From the NCBI GenBank assembly GCA_002482535.1, contig DLGE01000008.1:1-64000 (forward strand): DNA of 64,000 nt. Reading direction: 5' to 3'. Each line of letters opens with the position of its first letter. Position 1 is the first letter of the stretch. This DNA is from Peptococcaceae bacterium UBA7702 (GTDB lineage Bacteria > Bacillota > Dehalobacteriia > UBA7702). The notes beneath the pieces were generated by a model, which saw only the letters and a program-made list of their open reading frames with translations, searched no databases and was not told where the DNA came from. A program made the position numbers and the translations under genes. This document shows, in pieces, positions 1 through 7,887 of the stretch.

Positions 1-376
1 CGGTGCAGTTGCCATCGGTGCAGGTGCCGTCAGCGGGGGTACGATTGGTGCTGGCACTGCTGGCTTCGGTGCTGCTGGTAGAAAGGACCTGACCAGGATA
101 GATACAATCGCCTTTCAGGCAATTGAGGGCTTTCAGATTGTTTACGGTGGTGTTACAATTTGAGGCGATCTTATAAAGGGAGTCTCCGCTCTTTACTGTA
201 TACGTTGGTACACCGCAAGTCTTCTGAACAGCGCATTGGTTGGCATAACAGGTTTTTGCCGAAGCATAGCAGGCTTTCCCACTCTGGCAAGCTGAGGCGG
301 CCGAAACCCCTGCACTTACCATCACCAAGGCGAAAACCAGCAAGAGCAATACTGCTGTTTTTTTGATTCCTTTCAT
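1..376 (-). CDS. Secreted Cys-rich LysM protein (partial, C-terminus off window)
   Basis: The gene reads leftward from ATG at 376 behind a strong AAGGAGG site and runs off the window edge, so only about 125 residues are seen. Residues 1-27 form a signal peptide (basic start, Leu/Val-rich core, Ala-rich end). A Cys-rich stretch follows with seven cysteines in about 30 residues, then one LysM motif (YTVKSGDSLYKIA at about 59-71, closing at YPGQVL near 98), then a Ser/Thr/Ala-rich linker. LysM domains bind the GlcNAc backbone of peptidoglycan, so the protein is probably exported and wall- or cortex-associated. The linker suggests another domain beyond the edge. A -10-like TATAAT lies on the minus strand at 425-430. 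The start and fold are secure; the function is inferred. Confidence 0.8.
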   Translation of the reverse strand, partial: MKGIKKTAVLLLLVFALVMVSAGVSAASACQSGKACYASAKTCYANQCAVQKTCGVPTYTVKSGDSLYKIASNCNTTVNNLKALNCLKGDCIYPGQVLSTSSTEASSASTNRTPADGTCTDGNCT

Positions 377-571
377 ATTTTATCCTCCTTTTCTTTTTGC
401 GTTTCCATTTTGGAACGCTGTTTTATTATACATGGCGTCTATCGTCATTACCTTATGAAAATCACGCCAGTACAGGAAGATAATGGCAAAACCCGTACTT
501 TTCGCATAAAATGGCGTAATGGGATCACGGATTTTTCGTGTAAAGATCCGAAGAAAAGAGGATATCAGAAT

Positions 572-1423
572 ATGCAGGTGAAAAGCGGCGACTACGTGGT
601 AAGAAAGTCTTACCGTAAAGATATCGTTTTTCGTGTCAAACAGATTTTTCGGGATGAAAACGGCGGTCTTTCCGCTGTTTTAAAAGGCGTTGCCATTCGG
701 CTGATCGCCGACGCGCCCCTCAATGATCTTGTCACCTTGGATCCGGCGGAAACAGCCCGTATTCTTGAAAAGGAACAGGGAGAGGAAATCGATCTGTTGA
801 TGAGCAGGCATAAGGGCGACAACCAGTGGCGGGGCGGCAGCCGTTCTTTCGACTATCCCGGCATGGTGCTCCATCTCGACGGAGACCGGGAGTATCTCAA
901 CAAATGCGTTGAGGCCTATGAGAAGCTGGGCATTCCCCATGCCGGTTTGGCGGTTCCCGAAAAAGATCAGCCCGATGCCGTGCCCTATTATTTGGAGAAG
1001 TACCGGCCGGAAATCTTGGTGGTCACCGGTCACGACAGTCTTTTAAAAGGCGCCACCGACCATCAGAATCTCGATAATTACCGCTCCTCCTTCTACTTTG
1101 CCGAGGCGGTGAAAAAGGCCCGGCAATACCAGCCTGACCGGGATGCCCTGGTGATTTTTGCCGGCGCCTGCCAAAGCTGTTATGAGGCGCTGCTGCGGTC
1201 CGGCGCAAATTTTGCGTCTTCACCGAAACGTGTTTTCATCCATATCTTTGATCCGGTGCTGATCATTGAACGGGTGGCCTATACTTCCATTAAGGACGTG
1301 GTCACCGCCGAGGATGCGGTGGAGGGTACCGTTACCGGTTCCGACGGCATCGGCGGCATTGAGACCAGGGGCTGTTTTCGGGTGGGTTATCCTTCGGTGG
1401 AGGGGGATTCTCTCCGCTGCTGA
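572..1423 (+). CDS. yabG: YabG, sporulation-specific cysteine protease
   Basis: The 283-residue product matches YabG in length and in its opening (MQVKSGDYVVRKSYRKD). In Bacillus, YabG is the mother-cell protease that processes coat and cortex proteins such as SafA and SpoIVA. Conserved-looking patches include VVTGHDS near residue 155 and FAGACQS near 198, which carry a His and a Cys suited to the proposed Cys-protease chemistry. The frame is open upstream to 410, but ATG at 572 is preferred because it follows an AAGAGG site and gives the family's usual start. The gene is followed by a terminator and by rsmA, the same yabG-rsmA proximity seen in Bacillus. It supports a spore-forming host. Confidence 0.9.
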   Translation: MQVKSGDYVVRKSYRKDIVFRVKQIFRDENGGLSAVLKGVAIRLIADAPLNDLVTLDPAETARILEKEQGEEIDLLMSRHKGDNQWRGGSRSFDYPGMVLHLDGDREYLNKCVEAYEKLGIPHAGLAVPEKDQPDAVPYYLEKYRPEILVVTGHDSLLKGATDHQNLDNYRSSFYFAEAVKKARQYQPDRDALVIFAGACQSCYEALLRSGANFASSPKRVFIHIFDPVLIIERVAYTSIKDVVTAEDAVEGTVTGSDGIGGIETRGCFRVGYPSVEGDSLRC

Positions 1424-1486
1424 CTACCTTCCACCACTGCTTTTCCCAATGAACAATAGAGTACGCGGTATAAAAGCCATAAAAAA

Positions 1487-1524
1487 GCCGGTCCCCGATA
1501 AGTTGGGAACCGGCTCGCTTTTTT
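1487..1524 (+). terminator. Rho-independent terminator after yabG
   Basis: GCCGGT and ACCGGC arms (1487-1492 and 1509-1514) close a short loop, and a T-run follows at 1519-1524. Confidence 0.85.
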
Positions 1525-1563
1525 ATGAGCTTTTTTAAGAGACAAGCCCTTTTGCGGCAAAGG

Positions 1564-1592
1564 GTTTCTCTTTCTCGAATTTGTGGTATAAT
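1564..1592 (+). promoter_or_regulatory. Probable rsmA promoter with almost no leader
   Basis: A perfect TATAAT sits at 1587-1592, only 9 bases before the rsmA ATG at 1602. A 17-base spacing puts a weak -35 (GTTTCT) at 1564. If this is the promoter, transcription starts within a few bases of the start codon and leaves no room for a Shine-Dalgarno site. Confidence 0.45.
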
Positions 1593-1601
1593 AAGGCTAT
1601 T

Positions 1602-2486
1602 ATGAATTTTTCTTATGAAACACGAATCAATGTCTTGATGCATCAATACCACTTCCGCTTTGACAAGGGACTCGGTCAGAACTTTCTCATCGACGGGGGG
1701 ATCTTAGACGCCATCGTGGAAAAGGCGGGCCTTGATCAGATCGACCGCGTGCTGGAGATCGGCCCCGGCATGGGCTTTTTAACGGAGAAGCTGGGAGCAG
1801 CGGCAGGCAGCGTCACCGCGGTGGAATTGGATCAGACCCTTTGTACGATCCTCACCGAGGTTTTCCGGGAGGAACCGCAAATCGACATCGTCCACGGCGA
1901 CGCTTTAAAATTGGATTTCGCCGCTCTCGACGGGGAAACACGAAAAAAAGGGTTTGACAAACCCTTTAAAATCGTGGCAAATCTGCCCTATTATATCACC
2001 ACGCCGCTGCTCTTTTATTTCCTTGAACATAAGGATTATTGGAGTGAGATGGTGCTGATGGTGCAAAAGGAAGTCGCCCAGCGGGTGGCGGCGTCTCCCG
2101 GCGGCAAAGATTACGGCGTGCTGACCTTGATGACCTCCTATGACGCCGACGCCGAGATCATTTTGAAAGTTCCCGCCAAAGCATTTCGTCCCTGTCCCAA
2201 TGTGGATTCGGCGGTATTGCGTCTGACCAAACGGGACGCTCCTCCCAGCTTTGTGAAAAACCGCAAGCTGTTTCGGGCTCTGGTCAAAGCCGGTTTTGCT
2301 CAGCGGCGCAAAACGCTATCCAACGCCTTAAAAAACAGCGGTCTTTTCCAAGAAAAAACCGCTGTCAGTGATTTACTGGTAAAATGTAACATCGACGGCA
2401 ATCGCCGCGGCGAAACCCTTTCCTTTGCCGAATATGCCCTTTTGGCCAATACTTTGGCAGGTGAAGGCCAAAATGAAAAAAGCTGA
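1602..2486 (+). CDS. rsmA: 16S rRNA adenine dimethyltransferase RsmA/KsgA
   Basis: This is the 294-residue SAM-dependent enzyme that dimethylates the two adjacent adenines in the 3'-terminal helix of 16S rRNA during 30S maturation. Visible motifs are LGQNFL near residue 24, the SAM-binding motif EIGPGMGFL near 54 and the catalytic NLPYYI near 132, in family order and at normal length. ATG at 1602 matches the N-terminus of homologues, but no Shine-Dalgarno site precedes it. The next ATG (1638) has none either. Located directly after yabG. Confidence 0.95.
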   Translation: MNFSYETRINVLMHQYHFRFDKGLGQNFLIDGGILDAIVEKAGLDQIDRVLEIGPGMGFLTEKLGAAAGSVTAVELDQTLCTILTEVFREEPQIDIVHGDALKLDFAALDGETRKKGFDKPFKIVANLPYYITTPLLFYFLEHKDYWSEMVLMVQKEVAQRVAASPGGKDYGVLTLMTSYDADAEIILKVPAKAFRPCPNVDSAVLRLTKRDAPPSFVKNRKLFRALVKAGFAQRRKTLSNALKNSGLFQEKTAVSDLLVKCNIDGNRRGETLSFAEYALLANTLAGEGQNEKS

Positions 2487-2491
2487 AACCG

Positions 2492-2905
2492 TTAACGAGG
2501 CGTCAATCGGTCGAAAAAGTGGTCAAAACGGTGATGCAGTGTTTTGGCCAGCCAAAGCACCGGGGCGGTCAGGAAAAACCATAAAACGGTATAGATCAGG
2601 CAAATCTGTCCCAGGAAATGGACTTTAAAGCGGCTGTAATCCCAGACATTCCAATGGGCCCAAAGATTGACAAAACAGCCGGAAACGAATTCAATGCCGG
2701 TAATGATCGCCGCGCCAATGGAGCAACGCACCCAAAGGGGCGTTTCCTTCTTGAGTTTTTTATTGGTCCAATCGATCAGCGTGAAACAGCCGCCGCCAGC
2801 CAAAAACATCGACCAGTGGCTGTGGTGACGCCATAAAATTTCCAGGAGCACATATAGAGAACCGCCGGTGATGAACATCATCATCGGCGTCAGATACTTT
2901 TTCAT
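2492..2905 (-). CDS. Putative ABC-transporter type IV-like membrane protein
   Basis: The 137-residue protein has about four hydrophobic segments and resembles the family named putative ABC-transporter type IV (CmpB-like): an early GGSLYVLLEILWR segment, a WSMFLAGG segment and a later FVSGCFVNLW segment. Its function is unknown, and the family name does not establish transport. ATG at 2905 is chosen because AAAGGCGG lies 8 bases upstream; the GTG at 2914 would fall inside that site. It converges on rsmA with a 5-base gap. Confidence 0.65.
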   Translation of the reverse strand: MKKYLTPMMMFITGGSLYVLLEILWRHHSHWSMFLAGGGCFTLIDWTNKKLKKETPLWVRCSIGAAIITGIEFVSGCFVNLWAHWNVWDYSRFKVHFLGQICLIYTVLWFFLTAPVLWLAKTLHHRFDHFFDRLTPR

Positions 2906-2960
2906 AAAATACACCGCCTTTATGAAAAGTATCTGTTTTTTTCGACTTTTTTATGGCTGG

Positions 2961-2990
2961 AAAAAAAGGGCGTGCCGCCCTCGGTTTTTT
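2961..2990 (-). terminator. Terminator hairpin between purine genes and membrane gene
   Basis: GGGC and GCCC arms are flanked by A7 and T6 runs, so it can work on either strand. It lies downstream of the AICAR formyltransferase stop on the minus strand. Confidence 0.65.
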
Positions 2991-3027
2991 ATAAAACCTT
3001 TTGCGCCACGCTCTTTTATTTTTTTAT

Positions 3028-4203
3028 TTAGTGGTGGAACAGGCGAATGTGGGTAAAGGCCAGTACCATGTCGTACTTATCGCAAGTGGCGATGACGTTG
3101 TCGTCGCGAATGCTGCCGCCGGGTTCGGCGATGTATTTGACGCCGCTTTTTTTGGCCCGTTCAATATTATCGCCAAAGGGGAAGAAGGCGTCGGAGCCGA
3201 TGGCGATATTTTCCATCTGATTGAGCCAGGCCCGCTTTTCCTCTTTTGTGAAAACAGCGGGTTTTGTTTTGAAAATATTCTGCCAAACGCCGTCCTTCAA
3301 CACGTCCTCATATTCGTCGCCGATGTAGACGTCGATGGCGTTGTCCCGGTTGGGTCTGGCGATGTCGTCAATGAATTCCAACGCCATGACCTGGGGTGCT
3401 TGGCGTAAGAACCAGTTATCGGCTTTGTTGCCGGCAAGGCGGGTGCAGTGAACCCTTGATTGCTGCCCGGCACCGATGCCGATGGCCTGGCCGTCCACGG
3501 CGTAGCAAACGGAATTGCTTTGGGTGTATTTCAAGGTGATCAAAGCGATGATCAGATCCCGTTTGGCCTCTGCCGGTAAGTCCTTGTTTTTGGTGACGAT
3601 TTCCGTAAAAAGGGCGTCATCAATTTTTAATTCGTTGCGGCCCTGTTCGAAGGTGATGCCGAAGATCTGTTTGTGTTCGATGGGGGCCGGTTTGTAGCCG
3701 GGATCGATGGCGATGATGTTATAGTTCCCTTTGCGCTTGGTTTTTAAAATGGCCAGGGCCTCTTCGGTATAGCCCGGGGCGATAACGCCGTCGCTGACTT
3801 CCCGGACAATGATTTTTGCAGTGCTTTCGTCACAAACGTCAGAAAGGGAGACGAAGTCACCGTAGGCGGACATCCGGTCGGCGCCTCTTGCCCTGGCGTA
3901 AGCAGCCGCCAGAGGGGAGAGTTCGCCAAGGTCATCGACGAAATAGATTTTTTTCAATGTATCGGAGAGGGGCAGTCCCACGCCGGCGCCGGCGGGGGAA
4001 ACGTGTTTAAAAGAGGCGGCGGCGGGCAGACCCGTGGCGGCTTTGAGCTCCCAAACCAGTTGGATGCCGTTTAACGCGTCCATAAAATTGATGTAGCCGG
4101 GTTTGCCGTTTAGCACGGTCAAGGGCAATTCGCCCTCCTCCATAAAGATTTTAGAGGGTTTTTGGTTGGGGTTACAACCGTATTTTAAGGCCAGTTCTTT
4201 CAT
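3028..4203 (-). CDS. Stand-alone AICAR formyltransferase
   Basis: The 391-residue enzyme corresponds to the C-terminal half of bifunctional PurH and transfers a formyl group from 10-formyl-THF to AICAR. It begins MKELALKYGCNPNQKPSKI, which is typical of the stand-alone clostridial form, and carries the core patches FKHVSPAGAG and KYTQSNSVCYA. The N-terminal IMP cyclohydrolase domain of ordinary PurH is absent. ATG at 4203 follows GGAG by 6 bases; the frame extends upstream only into the neighbouring gene. The cyclohydrolase step is supplied by the gene 10 bases upstream. Confidence 0.9.
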   Translation of the reverse strand: MKELALKYGCNPNQKPSKIFMEEGELPLTVLNGKPGYINFMDALNGIQLVWELKAATGLPAAASFKHVSPAGAGVGLPLSDTLKKIYFVDDLGELSPLAAAYARARGADRMSAYGDFVSLSDVCDESTAKIIVREVSDGVIAPGYTEEALAILKTKRKGNYNIIAIDPGYKPAPIEHKQIFGITFEQGRNELKIDDALFTEIVTKNKDLPAEAKRDLIIALITLKYTQSNSVCYAVDGQAIGIGAGQQSRVHCTRLAGNKADNWFLRQAPQVMALEFIDDIARPNRDNAIDVYIGDEYEDVLKDGVWQNIFKTKPAVFTKEEKRAWLNQMENIAIGSDAFFPFGDNIERAKKSGVKYIAEPGGSIRDDNVIATCDKYDMVLAFTHIRLFHH

Positions 4204-4213
4204 GGCGTACTCC

Positions 4214-4933
4214 TTACTTTGCGTTTTTATTGACGATTCTCGTTTCATAGAGACCATTGGTGATATCAATGTATCTGACGAAAAGGGAAACTTTGTTATC
4301 ATCGTTCAAGCTGTTCCAAACCTTATCGGTGAAAGTGTCGATATCGTCTTCGATGGTCACCCGTTTCGGCTCCCCGGCAAAGCTGGGCAGCGGTTTGCCG
4401 TCGCCAAGATAGGTATGGATGAAATGGCCTTCGCCTTTTACGGCTTCGAATTGGAAGGTAAAGCGTTGGCAGGCTCCGGGGTCGCCGTAAGCGCTTTTTA
4501 AAATGGACATTTCATAGCAAAACGCGTTGTTTTCTACGTGGAGTAAGCCGGAAATTCTGGGGGTAAAATTGGGTTCGTCGGGTTCAAATTGGCGGGTTCT
4601 CAACGCCTGTTGAAAAGTGCTGCCGGTTTTCATCATGTCATAGACCGTGTCGGTCTGATCGCCGTTGGTAACAATGGTATCGTGGCCCAAAACGCGCACC
4701 GGGGCATAGATAATAAGGCTGGGATCCTTCATTTTCGAGGGATCAAAAGCTTCGGTGCGCAGGCCTTCGCCGTCCATCACGAAAACGCGGTTGCGGCTAT
4801 TTTCGCTTCTGCCCATGATAAAATAGGCGGTGATTGCTTTTTTACCGTCAGCGGAAGTGCCAATCACAAGGCCCCGGCCGGGATAGGCGTTTCCTTGGAG
4901 ATCCTGTTCCAGGGATAACAAATCCATGATCAT
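4214..4933 (-). CDS. purO: IMP cyclohydrolase, PurO type
   Basis: The 239-residue protein closes FAICAR to IMP, the last step of purine synthesis. The N-terminal NAYPGRGLVIG segment, followed by the conserved MGRSENSRNR and NGDQTDTV patches, matches the PurO/Ntn-hydrolase-fold family rather than the PurH N-terminal domain. GGAGG precedes the start; ATG at 4933 or 4927 is possible. It forms a two-gene operon with the formyltransferase, so the two genes replace bifunctional PurH. Confidence 0.85.
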   Translation of the reverse strand: MIMDLLSLEQDLQGNAYPGRGLVIGTSADGKKAITAYFIMGRSENSRNRVFVMDGEGLRTEAFDPSKMKDPSLIIYAPVRVLGHDTIVTNGDQTDTVYDMMKTGSTFQQALRTRQFEPDEPNFTPRISGLLHVENNAFCYEMSILKSAYGDPGACQRFTFQFEAVKGEGHFIHTYLGDGKPLPSFAGEPKRVTIEDDIDTFTDKVWNSLNDDNKVSLFVRYIDITNGLYETRIVNKNAK

Positions 4934-5040
4934 TTTTCCTCCGTATATTTAATTGTACTCATGGTATGATTATAACATAAGTGAAAGAACGATGAAACCC
5001 ATGTTGCGCCGAAAATGATACCGATGATTTTCAGACTTAA

Positions 5041-5083
5041 AAAAAAGACTTATCCCAACTGCGGTTATGATAAGTCTTTTTTA
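5041..5083. terminator. Bidirectional terminator hairpin
   Basis: GACTTAT and ATAAGTC arms (5047-5077) are flanked by A6 and T6 runs, between the start of purO and the end of the BCCT gene. The rest of 4934-5184 shows no riboswitch that I recognise. Confidence 0.7.
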
Positions 5084-5184
5084 TATTTGAATGGTTTTTT
5101 GCATATTACAGATGACGTTTCGCTTTTATTCCGATATGACCTCATAAGCGTGGGGCGGCAGATGAAGGTTGTTTTTCTTGACGC

Positions 5185-6738
5185 TCAGGCTCCTTCGTCT
5201 TTACGTAAGACGGTAAAGGAACCGTCGGGGTTTTGTTTTTCATAACGAGATATGGCTCTGATCATCGATATGTTCGCGACGAAGACCACAAAGCTCAAAG
5301 GCAGCGCCGCTACGACCGACGCGGTTTGAACGCCGGATAATCCGCCGGTAATGAGGAGGATTAAGCTGCAGGCGCCGGTTAACGCCGCCCAAAAAATGCG
5401 AAGGGAAACATGAGGTTCGTGGGAAGTGCGGGTTACCATGAGAGCCGTCTGAAACGTCGCGGAATCTGCCGTTGTAACCAGGAACAAGGATAAGGTGATC
5501 AATGCAATAACCGAGGTCAAAGGTGTGAAGGGGAGCACGTCCAAAAGGGCAAAAATACCGCCTCCGTAATTGATGCCGATGACGTCCCATATGTCCATCA
5601 CTCCGGTGCTCTGATAATACATGCTGGAACCGCCGAGGACGCAGAACCAAACCAAAAGGCAAATGGTGGGCAGCATCACCGATCCGGCGATAAACTGTCT
5701 CAAATTGCGTCCTTCTGATATTTTCGCAATGAAGCCGCCGGTAAAGGGGCCCCAGGAAAGGAACCAGGCCCAATAAAAAACCGTCCAACTGCTCATCCAG
5801 GGAGTGTAGTCGCCGGCGGGGTTTGTGTAAAACATCATATAGAATACGTGGGAAAAATAAGCTCCGGCGGTATTCAGAATTAAATTGATTTGAAAGCGCG
5901 TAGGACCGGTAAAAAAGATGAATAAAATCAGTATGAGGGCGATGTATATATTGATTCTGCTGAGATGTTTGATTCCCTTATCGATTCCTGTATAAGATGA
6001 TATGGTATAAGTGATGATCAACATCAGGATTAAAATGGCTAAAACAGTATTGGTGGTAGTAATGCCAAACAGTTTTTCAATACCGAAGCTCATCGTCATC
6101 AATCCCATGCCCAATGTGGTGGAAACCCCAAGTACCGTCGCAAAAATAGAGATGACGTCAATGATAAAGCTGATAGGGCCCCTTGTTTTATCGCCCAATA
6201 GTCCGTAAAGAGTGGAGGAGACGGTAAACGGGAGTTTATAGCGAAAAGCGAAATAGCCCATGGGGAGGCCAATGGCGATGTAGCCGATCCAGCCGTTGAT
6301 ACCCCAATGAAAAATGGCGATTTTCATGGCCGTTTCATAGTCTTCGGGGTTTCCCGCGGCGGTAGGATTATAGGGGGAAGCCATCATGAAGTGGGTCATT
6401 GGTTCCGCCACGCCCCAGAAGACCACGCCAACGCCAATACCGCAGCAAAATAGCATGGAAAACCAGGTAAACGTTGTGTATCGCGGTTTGATGTGTTCAT
6501 CTCCCAGCTTGATTTTTCCGTATTTGCTGATGGCAATGAGAGCATATAAAACAGTGACGATGGAAATCAGGCCAATGTACCAAAAGCCAAAAATATCGGT
6601 AATCCCCTGTTGTATTTTTCCGGTGATTTCCGGGAAAGAAGAGGGGAAAATGATGCCGCAAAACACGATGGATAACAATATCAAAGCCGATGTTAAGAAG
6701 ACGCCAATATTTGTTTGTTCGGAAATTTTTTTTAACAT
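5185..6738 (-). CDS. BCCT-family betaine/carnitine/choline transporter
   Basis: The 517-residue membrane protein has about 12 hydrophobic segments and the BCCT hallmark WAWFLSWGPF in the middle (around residues 325-345). The GIGVGVVFWGVAEP segment near residue 95 corresponds to the BCCT glycine-rich helix. Family members import or exchange quaternary ammonium compounds such as glycine betaine, carnitine, choline or butyrobetaine. The substrate here is unknown. The position beside mttB and a TSUP permease suggests a methylated amine or its precursor. It lies downstream of the TSUP gene on the same strand, separated by 70 bases containing a perfect 10-bp hairpin. Confidence 0.9.
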   Translation of the reverse strand: MLKKISEQTNIGVFLTSALILLSIVFCGIIFPSSFPEITGKIQQGITDIFGFWYIGLISIVTVLYALIAISKYGKIKLGDEHIKPRYTTFTWFSMLFCCGIGVGVVFWGVAEPMTHFMMASPYNPTAAGNPEDYETAMKIAIFHWGINGWIGYIAIGLPMGYFAFRYKLPFTVSSTLYGLLGDKTRGPISFIIDVISIFATVLGVSTTLGMGLMTMSFGIEKLFGITTTNTVLAILILMLIITYTISSYTGIDKGIKHLSRINIYIALILILFIFFTGPTRFQINLILNTAGAYFSHVFYMMFYTNPAGDYTPWMSSWTVFYWAWFLSWGPFTGGFIAKISEGRNLRQFIAGSVMLPTICLLVWFCVLGGSSMYYQSTGVMDIWDVIGINYGGGIFALLDVLPFTPLTSVIALITLSLFLVTTADSATFQTALMVTRTSHEPHVSLRIFWAALTGACSLILLITGGLSGVQTASVVAALPLSFVVFVANISMIRAISRYEKQNPDGSFTVLRKDEGA

Positions 6739-6759
6739 AGCATCCCTTTCTCATTCAAA

Positions 6760-6787
6760 GAAGGGAGGAATGATCGATCCTCCCTTC
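6760..6787 (-). terminator. Intercistronic hairpin between TSUP and BCCT genes
   Basis: Perfect 10-bp arms (GAAGGGAGGA and TCCTCCCTTC) enclose 8 bases. On the transcribed strand no strong T-run follows, so it may act as a partial terminator or an mRNA-stability element that adjusts BCCT relative to TSUP expression. Confidence 0.5.
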
Positions 6788-6808
6788 TCGAGCATAAAGC
6801 ATAAAAGA

Positions 6809-7708
6809 TCAGGCAGCTTCGGTTTCAGGGGTTTCAGGAGTTTCAGGGGCAGCTTTTTTGAAAGCGGAACGCAGCATCATGAAAGACGCGTAGAAAATGG
6901 CGACGATGACGATCCAGGTGAGAATGGTCAGCGGCAGTGATTTTACCAGTGTTACGGCAATGATAATACCGATAGCGCCGGCAAAAGTCCCAACGACACA
7001 GGCCTTCCTGTCATACATTCCTTCTTTTACGAAAGTAAACCCGGCGGCAGTCATCAGATAGGCCCCGGATGCCATCATAATCGGAAATGCACAGGCAGGG
7101 CTCATACCCAAGGAGTAGGTCAGGGCCATGGTGGGGCCATAATTGCCAATCCCGATGGTCATCACGGCGCCGATGATGAAGCAGCCGGCAATGGCGGCAA
7201 TTAATTTCCAACCCACAAGCCCTTCCGCGGTACCGCCGGGGGGCATTAATCCAAGTTGCCGAATAATCATAATGATCGCAACAATGATCAGGGCAAGACC
7301 CATGCCGAGTTGGATTTTTTTCTCCGGTAATTTTGAAACAAATTTTGCCCCGATGGCGGCGCCGACGGCTGATGCCGCAACGGTAGAGAAGAGCGTAAGG
7401 GGATCGACTTTGATGACGGTGATATAAAGAATGCAGGAAATGGCGCAGGGAATTGCGCACATGACATTAAGAGAGCCGGGAATCAGTTTGTCAGGAATCA
7501 AGTGAGTGATTTTATAGATGGTGGTCTGTGGCGCGAAGCTGCCAATGCCCAAAGCATCGAAGAAAAGCGGAATCCCGGAACTTGCGGCCAGGCCGGCGAC
7601 ACTTTTATCGGATATGGTGTCCTTGTGCTTGACGACATCTCTTCCGAGAAATACGCTGAAGGTGCCAGCAAAAAGCACCATGCAAACTTGGAGGATTAAA
7701 ATGACCAT
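6809..7708 (-). CDS. TSUP (TauE/SafE-type) membrane permease
   Basis: The 299-residue protein has about eight to nine hydrophobic helices and two Gly/Ala-rich halves typical of the TauE/SafE (TSUP) family, with repeated segments AVGAAIGAKFVSKLPEKK and TIGIGNYGPTMALTY. Family members export or import sulfite, sulfoacetate and other small organic anions; the substrate here is unknown. ATG at 7708 is preferred over an upstream start because AAGGGGT lies 9 bases before it. The C-terminus ends in a Pro/Glu/Thr repeat. It is the first gene of the minus-strand TSUP-BCCT unit, and its promoter region holds a motif shared with mttB. Confidence 0.8.
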   Translation of the reverse strand: MVILILQVCMVLFAGTFSVFLGRDVVKHKDTISDKSVAGLAASSGIPLFFDALGIGSFAPQTTIYKITHLIPDKLIPGSLNVMCAIPCAISCILYITVIKVDPLTLFSTVAASAVGAAIGAKFVSKLPEKKIQLGMGLALIIVAIIMIIRQLGLMPPGGTAEGLVGWKLIAAIAGCFIIGAVMTIGIGNYGPTMALTYSLGMSPACAFPIMMASGAYLMTAAGFTFVKEGMYDRKACVVGTFAGAIGIIIAVTLVKSLPLTILTWIVIVAIFYASFMMLRSAFKKAAPETPETPETEAA

Positions 7709-7740
7709 AGATTTTATACCCCTTCCTTTTAACAATTGCT

Positions 7741-7778
7741 GTAAACGGACATGCCTTTTGAGATCTGAATACAGTATA
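7741..7778. promoter_or_regulatory. Candidate operator and -10 upstream of TSUP-BCCT
   Basis: On the plus strand GTAAACGGA (7741-7749) and CCTTTTGA-G-ATCTGAAT (7754-7770) nearly repeat the sequence at 9265-9297. A minus-strand -10-like TATACT lies at 7773-7778, so the motif sits just downstream of the -10 for the TSUP gene. The rest of 7779-7887 shows no gene. Confidence 0.5.
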
Positions 7779-7887
7779 AAGGGATTGCCTGTTCAAAATA
7801 ATTGTCGAACTGTAAAAAAGGGGCGCAATTTTTTTAACATTGAGTCAGATGGATTGGTCTATGTTATGATCAGTGGCTTCCATCCTG

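Noticed and set aside
4934..5040. A purine riboswitch before purO
   Set aside because: The conserved core of purine aptamers is absent; only a terminator hairpin and a promoter-like stretch are seen.
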